Origin: Sweltsa coloradensis
Lineage: Eukaryota > Arthropoda > Insecta > Plecoptera > Chloroperlidae
Length of the DNA stretch: 64,000 bases
Assembly: GCA_024449915.1 (NCBI GenBank)
Contig: JAMZAV010001050.1
Coordinates: forward strand, 213,497 to 277,496
Direction: 5' to 3'
In this document: positions 35,106-47,200 of the stretch, one piece after another
Layout of the letters: each line of letters starts with the position of its first letter
How positions within the stretch are numbered: position 1 is the first letter of the stretch
Made by a program: the position numbers and the translations under genes
The notes under the pieces: model-generated
The model's database searches: none
Told to the model about the DNA's origin: nothing
Seen by the model: only the letters and a program-made list of their open reading frames with translations

Positions 35106-35249
35106 GATAACGGTGGTGACTTTGTTTGAGTCATGAGCTTGAGCAGGAACGTACTGAGTGGGCCGGCGGAGCGGCAACCGGCACCTAACATTTCCCTTGG
35201 AACGTACATGCTGAGAAACATGAGCAGTCACGGCAATAAATTAGCCCAG
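35106..35249 (+). CDS. Ligase B coding exon 1 (start codon)
   Basis: The acceptor is cttgttttag; 27 nt of 5' UTR precede ATG at 35133-35135, so a noncoding exon upstream is implied. Thirty-nine codons encode [15 protein letters not shown] and [18 protein letters not shown], typical of the N-terminus of this family. Donor CAG/GTAATT, phase 0. Confidence 0.88.
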
Positions 35250-38200
35250 GTAATTAGGCTAAAGGCCCAATGATGATGTCTTGTTTAAAGGGGCTATTAG
35301 CCCCAATTATTTTTACCCACATAATCTATAGGCCTAGCATAATTCTACACTAAAATGACTGTTTAAAAAATTGTATCATGTAGGGCCTAGAACTGTTATT
35401 TTACACAAAGTTTTTTGATCCTGAAATTTGCACAAATGGTCCTTTTGGGAAATTTCTCGGCTTTAACCTGCAAATTTTTTGTTCCACTTAGATAAGTCTG
35501 GCTAGAGCAAATTTACCAATCTAAAACGGCCCTTTACAACATCGTGTCTTGAAACTGGGAATAATTATGCACTCAAACACACATAAATATGCATTCCAAA
35601 ATCACAACCTTGGTAATCAGCATATTTGACCAAACCATTCGTCCAAATTACAAAATAAAATACATCAGTTTTACAGAAAAGGCTATCGAGTGCATCAATA
35701 TTGGCCCAATATTATTTTGGATCAAAATCCTCAATGGTCACGGGGCATCAAGATCGTCCCCATGTTGTTTCTTATTGGAGATTTTTGCCGATGGAACCCA
35801 GCAAAATTTACCAAGTTTGGCAAAAAAATTAAGGACATTGTGGGCACAATAATTTTTTATTGCTTTCTAAATTCATAACGAGTTACCCTTCAGTTCAGAA
35901 TGAAATATATTTTTTCAGTTTATCGGGTGAATAGGCCTAGGCCTACCCCTTTATTAACCACTAGGTCCTATTTTTGTTGGGGGAGTTGAAGGTGATCAAG
36001 TCATGGTACGAGATAAGGGATGCGGCATGCCCTGGCTAATATGTGTGACGTATGAGTACTAAATGTGTCTTTAGACTCAAGTTCCCACAGGATGTAAATA
36101 CCCCTTGTTCCCAAATTCCTCTGATTTGTTTTGCCCATTTAAAGATGTATTCACTATTCTTTACTTTAAAGCAAGATAATGCCATAAATGTATTGTAACC
36201 ATGGACCATGTGACCAATCAGCATGGTAAATCAGTGTAGGGCCTAACTCAACATGAAACTCGGTAGGGCCCAGTCAACACCGACAGCTAGGCCTATTAAA
36301 TGTTACCTTGCCCGGTGCCCGCTATTGGACGTTGACGCTTAGCGGGTATCAAGTGTTAAATTTTTGTACTACATATTTAATGTCTCAAAGCTGTAGCCTA
36401 CATGTTGAGCCCCTTGTTCGCAGGTTCACAGCGTGACTGGCGAGACGGCCACTTACGAGGAGATACTGGTAAAGAGCCTGAGCACGGCAGAGTGGCTTAG
36501 AGCGCGGGGCGTCAAGAGCGGAGACGTGGTCGGAATCTGCAGTGAAAACAACCTCGAGTTCTGCCTTCCGATGCTCGCCGCGTCGTTTGTCGGTGCCACC
36601 TGTGCCACATTCAGTCCGGTCTACACAAAACGTTAGTACCTGTGCAACATTCAGTCCGGTCTACACAAAAACGTTAGTAGGTGCCACCTGTGCAACATTC
36701 AGTCCGGTCTACACAAAAACGTTAGTAGGTGCCACCTGTCACACATTTAGTACGGTCTACTCAAAACGTTAGTAGGTGCCACCTGTGCAACATTCAGTCA
36801 GGTCTACACAAAACGTTAGTAGGTGCCACCTGTGCAACATTCAGTCAGGTCTACACAAACGTTAGTAGGTGCCACCTGTGCAACATTCAGTCTGGTCTAC
36901 ACAAACGTTAGTAGGTGCCACCTGTGCAACATTCAGTCTGGTCTACACAAAACATTGCCACCTGTGCAACATTCAGTTCGGTCTACACAAAACGTTAGTA
37001 GGATCAGAAACTTGCGGAATGTTTTGCAAGCATATAGTCAAGCGGATTAAAGGAAAATACAAGAACAATTAGGGGTTTTGTGGTAGAGGGCTGAATTTTG
37101 GACTGTATACTCAGAACAACATTATAAGAAAATTGCCTCGAGGAGCCATGAAAAAATGCCATCCGGTTAAGGGGGTGGAAGTGGGTGAAAAAAGGGCATT
37201 TTTCAAGTATAAAAAAATTCAAAAATCAAACTAAATTTGATCCTAAGATTACAAAATTATTACATATTGTAGATAAAAGTCCAAATTTAATAAAAAAAAT
37301 ATATATCACCATACATGTATATATAACCAGATTTTGACAACTTTGTCTTTTTTTCACAAATTTATCCACTCTGCTGGGAGGATTAGCCTACCAGTTACGG
37401 GTTAAGTGATAGGGCCGTGAATTTTGTCTAAAACAATCAGAAGAATGATCTCAAAAAATTGCCCGAGGAGCCCTCAAAAAAGGTTGCTTGCTTATAGGAG
37501 AAAGGGGGGGTGTACTAAAAGGGGTTGATAAAACTAAAATAAAGAAATCCGGTATTCAAATATTATATTTACAACGCCATATTAATGTGTATTGTAGATT
37601 AAGGTCTAAACTTTAATTTAAAAAATTAAAATTTCACCATATATGTAAATCTGGTCAGATTATGCGCCCTTTTCCCATTTTCATAAATTTCCTCAATATT
37701 ACGAAAGTGTATCGTGCGACCACTCTTTTTGTCACAAATTCTCCTAATATTACGAATTAGGACGAAAACAAGATTTTGTGATGCTTTGGGTACATTTTTA
37801 CTCAATGGACTTTGATCTCATTTTAACAAATTCACTCAATTTTAACGAAAGTGTATCGTGTGACCACTCGATTTGTTCAAAATTATGCCTATTATAAGAA
37901 AAATTATAAAAAGTATGTATGCCTTAGGTAAGTTTTACTCAATGGACTTTGCCCCATTTTAAAAGTATGTATGACAAAGTGTATGACAAAATCTTATTTT
38001 CGTCCTAATTCGTATTATTAGGATAATTTGAGACAAAACGAGTCATCACATAGTTTCTTAATATTGATAAATTTTAAAAGGGGAAACCATTGAGTAAACT
38101 GTACCTAAGGTGTTAAAAAAACTTTTTTTATCCTTTTTCTTACTATTGGCATAATTTTGAACAAAACGAGTGGTCACACGATACACTTTCGTTAAAATTG

Positions 38201-41200
38201 AGTGAATTTGTTAAAATGAGATCAAAGTCCATTGAGTAAAAATGTACCCAAAGCATCACAAAATTTTGTTTTCGTCCTAATTCGTAATATTAGGAGAATT
38301 TGTGACAAAAAGAGTGGTCGCACGATACACTTTCGTAATATTGAGGAAATTTATGAAAATGGGGAAAAGGGCGCATAATCTGATCAGATTTACATATATG
38401 GTGAAATTTTAATTTTTTAAATTAAAGTTTAGACCTTAATCTACAATACACATTAATATGGCGTTGTAAATATAATATTTGAATACGGATTTCTTTATTT
38501 TAGTTTTATCAACCCCTTTTAGTACACCCCCTCTTTCTCCTTTAAGCAAGCAACTTTTTTGAGGGCTCCTCGGGCCAATTTTTGAGATCATTCTCTGAGT
38601 GTTTTAGACAAAATTCACAGCCCTAGAGCACTTAACCCGTAACTGATAGGCTAATCCTCCCAGCACAGTGGGTAAATTTGTGAAAAAAAGACAAAGGGTG
38701 CAAAATCTGGTTATATATACATATATGGTGATATATATTTTTTTTATTAAAATTTGGACTTTTATCTACAATATGTAATAATTTTGTAATCTTAGGATCA
38801 AATTTAGTTTGATTTTTGATTTTTTTTATATTTGAAAAATGCCATTTTTTCACCCCCTTCCACCTCCTTAACCGGATGGATTTTTTTCATGGCTCCTCGA
38901 GGCAATTTTCTTATAATGTTGTCCTGAGTATACAGTCCAAATTCAGCCCTCTACCACAAAACCCCTAATTGTTAGGCTAATCCGCCTAGCTAATAGGGAA
39001 GTTACAGAGTAGGCCTATCTTAACAATATGATACTTTCACCCTAACTGGCTCGACTCGGAACTCTAGTTACTGCGCGGAGCAGTTTGTTTTTTATGTTTC
39101 CTCCTGGGGCTTAGAATCAGTATCTACATTTTTAATTCATGAGAAACGATTGGTCTACCTAGTAGCCACAATCAACTATGAAACGTAATTCATTAGATAG
39201 ATATAGGGCTGGGTCCAAGCTAGTTCAACTAACTACTACTTGCAGCGCTAGCGTCGTATCAAGGCCGTGTCGGTACAAATATTGAAAAATGGCGTAGAAA
39301 TGTTTACATTTGAGCCAGACACGGCGTTGTGGCATCATGAAGAGGAACAGTCATCTGCTGAACACCTCGACCCTGACCAAAAACCTCAACATCCCGCGGG
39401 TAACATTCAAGCGTCCCCCAACATCCAGGACTTGTTGGTTAAACGCAACCCCCGGAACAGGACCGACACACCCCAAGTAGCCCTACCACCTGGCTCCTAC
39501 CCCTGTGACAGCGCTCGCTGTAAAACATGCCAACTCAATCTACCCACCGAGTCGTTTACAGCGAGAGCCACGGACAGAACATACGCCATCCAGGGACACA
39601 ACACATGCCAAAGCACCAACGTCATTTATCAGTTGAGGTGCAGTAGATGCCCAGCTGAATATATAAGCCTTACTACCAACGCCTCAACACACGAATGAAT
39701 GGCCATAGACACAATACCAAGGCAGGCAACATTGAAAAACCAGTGGCCCTACATGCTGCATCTCACAACCTGCCCTTTCAACAAATGCTACCAGGCCAGT
39801 GTTGTGAGAGCCCTACCTGCCCACTGCAATGAACATGAATTGAGGAGGTGGGAGCTGGCTCACCAGTGGATTACCAACTCGAGGCTTCTCCCTAACCTCA
39901 ACATCCGTTAGGGTGTACTCCACTGCTCCCCCCCCCTCCTAGTTCTCCTGCACTCCACCCCCACCCAACAGCGCCACTGGCGTGACTTGTAAATAACTGT
40001 ATATATCTGTACAAACCTAGTTTAGTTAACTCTCCGCTCTCGTCGAGTGAGCAAGGCCCTGTTTGGCCGAAACAGTTTCGACGTTTTCTTGTATTATGTT
40101 TATTTATTTGTGTCTTTCTTCTACGAGACCCTGCAGTCACCGACCAGGTAAGCTGTTGGGTTCCCTTTCCACACCCTACTTAACATTAATGTCTACTAAA
40201 GAAATTTTAACAGAAGACGATGTCCAGAGGCCAAATTGGACATCTGCAACTTACACTCGTGCAGTAGTAATGTGCAACTGAAGAGGTGGCTGAAATGTCG
40301 GCTGCAAGCTAAGGCTGGCGCGCCCACAGCTGACGTTGTATTTTGCTCATGCTTGACGTGAAAGTCGATGTCAGTAAAATTGTTTTATCTTTGTCACTGT
40401 CACTATAAAATTGCCGCAATCACAGTGTGAAAGGCCGACTAATGATTCGTTCAATAATAAGAAGCCTGGCCGGCCTAGCCTATAGGCTAGGACTAGGCGG
40501 GGTACCGACGAGACTGGGGCCTACAGAAGGGGAAATGTCATGTCCTGCGATTGTGATAACGAGTGTAGTGTTAGCCTGTAAAAGTACTTTTAACTTTCGG
40601 CTCTAAATTATGTGATAAGCGAGGCCTAGCCTAGGTTACATATTTTGATTGTGTTTTTCATGGGCTAGGTCTAGGACAAGGCCTGGGCTCATAGTCAGAC
40701 TAGCAAACAAAGCCTACAAACTCGCGGTAGGCCTAGGCCTAGGCCTATAGCTAGCTGGGCTTGGCCGTAGGCCTACTTCAGGGTTTTTATTGCAAATGTA
40801 TTGTATTTGTATAGGATTATTGTTTCAACGTTTTGCACAAGGTGCCCAGCCTGGAATAAAGTTGTGGCATTCAAATACCTAGCTAGAAAAAGCCCCTACA
40901 CGTATTGATAAAACACTAGGGCTAGGCCTAGGGAAGACCTAGATCAACCAAATAGGTCGCAAAACCTATGGCTTAGGTCCTATGGCTGCATGAGGGACTT
41001 AATTTCAAGCAGAAAGTCAAAATTACTGCTAACACTACACTCGGAAGGCCTATCACAATCGCAGGACATGACATGACAGACAGATGACTGTAGGCCTAGG
41101 CCGCGGCCAGGCGTAATTACATTTTATTGATGAACGATTAGTCAGCCTTTCAGACTGCGATTGCGGCAATTTTATAGTGACACGGACATAGATAAAACAA

Positions 41201-44200
41201 ACTATTGTTTTGATATTACTATCATCTCCAACATAATCACGGACGTAATGATATATCGACTTTCACGTCATATGGAGGCAAGTTGACAGATGTCTGCCTC
41301 ACAACTTCGGCAGTTATGCAGTTGATTTCGCCCGACTTAACTTCCGTCACGTCTAACACATGACCTGCTTTGGCCAGTGCCAATCCTTTTTTAAAACAAT
41401 TAGGTGCATTGAAGCCCGCACGCACACTTTTAAATCCATATTTTTTATGATTATATCGGGACGCTCGGACATAGGGCCTACCATCCATCGTTGACACTTG
41501 GCTAGATCCACTGTTGGTTTGGGTAAGGAAATAAAAAATACGCCGGCCATATGGGGCCTATCTTTGTACCTGGAGTCTGAGTTAAATAATCCATAACAAC
41601 AAGCCCATGATTATCGCCAACAGCGGAGTAAACAAAAGCGTTGTTCGCCTGTCCACCACTAGTGCTACACTGTTTTACACGTGCACTGAGCAGTGTACGG
41701 CGGAAGTACTTCTTTTTAAAGGAAACAGTAGGGTTTGTCAGTGTAGCCCGAGTGTTGCCACACAAAAAAACACACGCAACACTTTTAGTGTTGTTTCCTC
41801 CTACACGACCAAAATAGCCAGTGTAATCTAGTGTAGCACTGGCAGCACTAGTGCTACACTGAAGGTACAGAAAAACGACCACATACAAACTACACTGACT
41901 TACACTGACACAAAAAAACAGCCATTCGTCTACACTGACTTACACTAGTGTAAAGTGTTGGACAGGCAAACAAAGCTAAAGTGAATAAAATGTGACAGAA
42001 CGTCTCTTCAAACGGTTAGTCATATGGGAGCTGTCACCTGTAGCCCGAAAGTTTGTACTGACGCACGCGCTGCCATCTCTCGAGCAAACATTAAATTAAA
42101 GTGATGACGTCAATTGGAACCAGCCCTATACTGTATAGTGTATGGCTAGAGATGTGCAAATATGTTTTTTTAAAGTTTAAAAATTTGCGCATTAAAAAAA
42201 AATCGCGCATTTCGTTCTCATCATTTTTGCACATTTCTACGTATGGCTAAAGCGGCCGTTTTACTGGAGTGTGTAATGTAAACTGAAGAAGTATTTTCTA
42301 AATCATATTTAAAACAACACATTGTTAACGAAGCAACATGTCTTGTACTAGCCTATTCAATTACGTATCTATTTTTCAATAGAAAATGAAGTTAAATGAC
42401 TATAGACTAATAGACGACCGATAGAATCGAATATGAATATTTATAGGGTTCAAATTTTTACATTTTGATGACAGTCATTTTATATTGTATTTATTACCCT
42501 TCTTTGTGGCCAGACTTAGTGTTTGGCCCATGTACATGTATCGTATAGACCTTGAATGGGTTCGGTGTAACAGCTATCCAAGGCAGTTCACTTATCATCA
42601 ACTCAAGTCCCCGTCTCATGCGTCCGACTGTCTGTCACTTGTAGGAGAACTCAAGTCCCCATCTCATGCGTCCGACTGTCTGTCACTTGTAGGAGAACTC
42701 AAGTCCCCATCTCATGCGTCCGACTGTCTGTCACTTGTAGGAGAACTGCTGCACTCGCTAAACATCTCGAAGCCGTGCATTGTGTTTTGTTCGCCCCTCA
42801 CCGCCGCCAGAATGGGCGAGGTTGCTCGAGAACTCGGCTACATCCGTGACATCGTGGTGTTTGGCTCGGGTTCCGCCCACCCTCACATCGCGATGTCCTC
42901 GTTGCTGAGAAACAAGACACCCCCTCGCAAGTCATTCGACGAGGGATCCGACAAGGTGGCCGTTCTTCTCTGCTCCAGCGGGACGACTGGTCTGCCCAAG
43001 GGAGTGATGCTGACAGACAAGAACATCCTGACGTGCCTGGCACATTTGAAGTGAGTAGTGAACCTGATGTACACTAGCCTGCACCAGTGCACACAAGTAG
43101 ACCTAAGGTTAGGTTCTTTTTCCATGGAAACAAGATGATATGGTTTTAGAATTATTAATTTTGACTTTGAAGCCAGTCAGGCCTATACCGTACCTACTTT
43201 TTACAAACAATCTGCCTATTTATTGTTAATTTATGTTTAATTTTGTATTTATTATATGTATATGTATAATATTGGGTCCAAAAAGTTCAAACCGGTTCCT
43301 ACACGTCGGAACCGGTTCGGAACCGGTTTTTTGAAGATCAATTTTTGTGTAATGTATCAGCCTTACGTGCGTGTTTTTTGGAAGCGACTGTACGGTCAGG
43401 AGTGAGCTGGCTTCAGCGCCCGCGCTTTGTTACGTACGACTGCCGACAGTCAAGTGTCATGTAGCAGCCTCGTGCATCAAGGCCGGTCGAGTGCTTGATG
43501 ATCGGCAAGCGAGGAAGGATAAGGTAGCCAGCTGCGTCATCACGGGCTCCGTGGAAATAGACCGCACGGTGCATAGAATTACCATTTGTGCGGAAAAACA
43601 AGTCCGTGAAGTTCACCGTTTTACAGTATAACTTGAAAAAAAAATTAAACCGGTTTGAAAAGTCAGAACCGGGTCGCTATAGAACCGGTTTCCGGGTACC
43701 CAATGTTGATCACTATTTAGTATTTTGTATGTGTCTTGTCATATCTCATCCGCTAACCTTTCCGATCGGCTGTTCCTCTTGTAACCTGTTACCTCCAAGT
43801 GCAAAGATTGAAATCCGTGTTTTCCTCTCCTAACAGGGACCCAAGTTTTGGAGCTCTGTCTGCGGGCGAGGTGTACATGGGAATCCTGCCGTTCTTCCAT
43901 GCGTATGGCTACATCATCCAGCTCTCCACTCTCTCCCTCGGGAATGACCACCATCGTCATGCCCAAGTTTGAGGAGGAACTGTTTCTCAGGACCATTCAA
44001 AACCACAAGGTGCAATACTAGCAACAACGTCTTGGACTAAACTGGCAGCCTTGGATGCGCTGCCTGTAATTCTTCATGGACAAGATTTCAAAATATATTT
44101 ACTGGCCATTGATACACGTATTCAATTTAAGATTCTTTGTGTGGCACATGTCATGGCAAATCATTCGATCAGTGTAGGTCTAGGCCAGCATGTGCCATCA

Positions 44201-47200
44201 ACAAATTAAAAAAAGGCCACTCAATTGTTATTGGAGCCCCAGTTAGTTAAAGGGGCCGCTGTCTTATATATAGCACTGGCAGTGGCTATAAAGATCACTG
44301 TACTTAGAATCTCATATAGTCCTAATAGTTTTTGATTTCTCTATTAGGCTACCGTATACGTATAGGGTTGCTAACCGGCCATTTCTTTCGTTGTCAGAGT
44401 AGGTGTAAAGTGTGTAAAACCAAACAATTTTGATCTTTAGGCCTCCACTGTATTCAATTTTGTTTTTTTAATTTATGATGAACCCTTGACCCCTTCCTCT
44501 TACAGTAAATAAACTTATTATTATGGAGATACCTTAATTGCTGAAACTTAACATGTTCTGTAAAATACTGTACCCGTAGGCCCTATAGAAAAAATAGGTC
44601 AGTGCAAATGCGGGTATTCGATTAATTCGAATCTAATATAAAATATTTTCAAATCAAAAGTTTGAGCAAGGGCCTACCTATTGAATAAGGCAGATCTTCA
44701 AATCATTGTTGTTTACATTTGTTAACACAATATTCTTAAATAATATTGCTGGTTGACCATTGGTTGTTTGTAGCCGCTTCTAAGAAACAAGTTTGGAACA
44801 AAGTGGGCAGACTCTAAATACAAATGTATTTACCGATGCTTTGTTAACTGTCCCCAGGTGACCCTGCTGTTCCTGGTGCCTCCGCTCCTTGTCTTCCTGG
44901 GTAAACACCCTCTGGTCGACAGCTACGATCTCACTAGTATCAACTGTATCTGGTGTGGAGCGGCGCCACTACGTGAGGAGGTCCAGTCTCAGGTATGTGT
45001 GTGTCTAGGGTGGCTCCTTGTCTTCCTGGTAAACACCCTCCGGTCGACAGCTACGATCTCAACTAGTATCAACTGTATCTGGTGTGGATAGGGATTTAAA
45101 AGGTACCAATTTTCCGGAAATTTTGGAAAAAAACCGTGTTTTTTTCCGTTTTTTTTCCGGGCACGTCGGAAAAATAGGAAAAATTGGAAAAAATGAAAAA
45201 ATTGGTTTTAAGGTGCATAGGATAAATAAAATTGATATGAATGTAGTAATGATTATTTTTATCAATAAGGTAGCCCAATTACATATCTCACAGTTTTTAA
45301 TTCATTATTTTAATAGTAAAATGAAAGGTAAATGCCTTAGTTGTTCTTGTTAGGTTAGACTAAAATTATGATTGGAATTCTCATTTCAAAGACAGTTTTG
45401 TGACCATATTGAAAAGTAATAGGGCATGCCGTGGGAGGGACTAAAGCTTAACATAGTATATCTATAAACAGGAGTCAAATTAATGCTCGCCCGAGGCTAG
45501 TGAAACTTTGCTCGCGCTAGTAAAATCTAATTACTCTAGTCCGACAGGCGAGTACTTTTTCCAGAGTTCCCAATTGCCGTTCAAAAAATCTCAATTTTTC
45601 GCAACAATAACTTAACGAGTTTCCAGTAGTAGTGCACTACCTAGTATGGAAAATTGTTGTAAATATGCAAACAAAATAAAAAATCGCTTAATTTAGGATT
45701 ATTAATATTATGGTTAAAATTCGTTCCGGTTGCTCCTAGTCCCCCCTACACATAAGTCAAACCCGGCAAATATGTGATTAAAACATTCACAATACCCTAT
45801 TATTGTTTTACATCAATATAACCTATTTGATTGCCGACTGTAAAAATGCTCTTGGGCTAGAGGACTATTGTTGCCATTAACCGAAGTGCTAGTTGCAAAA
45901 AAAGTTAATTTCGACCCCTGGCTATAGGCCTAAATAGTAATAATTGCAAGGGATTTTGGAAATGCTAGATGTAGTATTGCTGCCATTTGCTGTCATTTAT
46001 AAACATCAAAGTAAACACGCGTACGTAAACACATGAAAATAAACTAACAATTAATAATCTTAATTTATAATTTACCATAAAGATGCCATTAATCTAAAAT
46101 GAACTACGAGGAAGTATTAAACTTTATGAAAAGTAAAGAAAATTCAATTTTTCCAATTTTTCCAATTTTTCCGGAAAAAAACGGGAAAATATCCGTTTTT
46201 TTCCTCGACTTCAATTTTTCCGGAAAATTTCGAACCCTAGGTGTGGAGCGGCGCCACTACGTGAGGAGGTCCAGTCTCAGGTATGTGTGTGTCACCGGCT
46301 TTCATTGCCCTTACAATGTTTAATAGCTTCCTCCACTAACGTTTCCCATATCATATTAGATTGCTACATATTAAATGGTTGCAACATACCTGCCAACTTG
46401 TACAATTTGGTCGTACAACGTACGAATTTCGATGGTTTTGTACGATTGTACTATTCACCATCGAAATTGTACGATTTTTTCAGTTTTTGTATTTGCCTCA
46501 CAGTTTTTAGGCTAATTCACCGGTTTATTTTATGCGCTAATCGATGCAGTCTATCCCGCGGAGCCTGCCCGCTGGCTTAAGAGTTACACGAGTCGGCAAC
46601 AGAGCGCGTTGTAAGCTGACACGTGCTTCCGTCCGTCTGTGCGCCCAGCGATGGTAGTGCCCATGCCTACGAGTGAGTGCAAGAGAGATAGATGCGGTGA
46701 TATATCTCGAGCGCAGTCATGCATTGCGCGAACTAGGTGCGCGTTCGGTGCAACCAACTTACACAGCTCAACTGACCAGTATGTGTGGAACAAAGATGGT
46801 AGTATATAACCGTCGGTGTGGAAGAAGAATTTCGTTGCGACCATGTTTCAACCGATTTACGAAATTTCGTAATCATGACGCATTGGATTGTTATTCCTGG
46901 GCTGATCTTTCTTTCCCAGGCTTATTTTGCGACAGAGCTTCAGCGCGGGCGATAGTAGTTAAAGATTTTCTCACATGCATGCGTGCTTTCCCCTGCTTTC
47001 TGGGCGTAGGCCTACGCCTAAGCCATGTATGACGAGTTACATGAAGATCATTGCCTGGTTATGAACGCGATTCTTTATTTGTGCAAGATTACATAGGCAC
47101 TGGTGAGTGGTGAGTCTATTCATTATTTAGCCCTATACTACCAACAATGCCTGGGAACAAACAAACAAACACTTAACTAACTAACTACTCCAACTAATGA

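Noticed and set aside
39267..39911. Host gene with Cys-rich domain
   Set aside because: A near-identical copy exists at 58430-59300, both are broken, and blocks fit a Penelope-like nuclease region.
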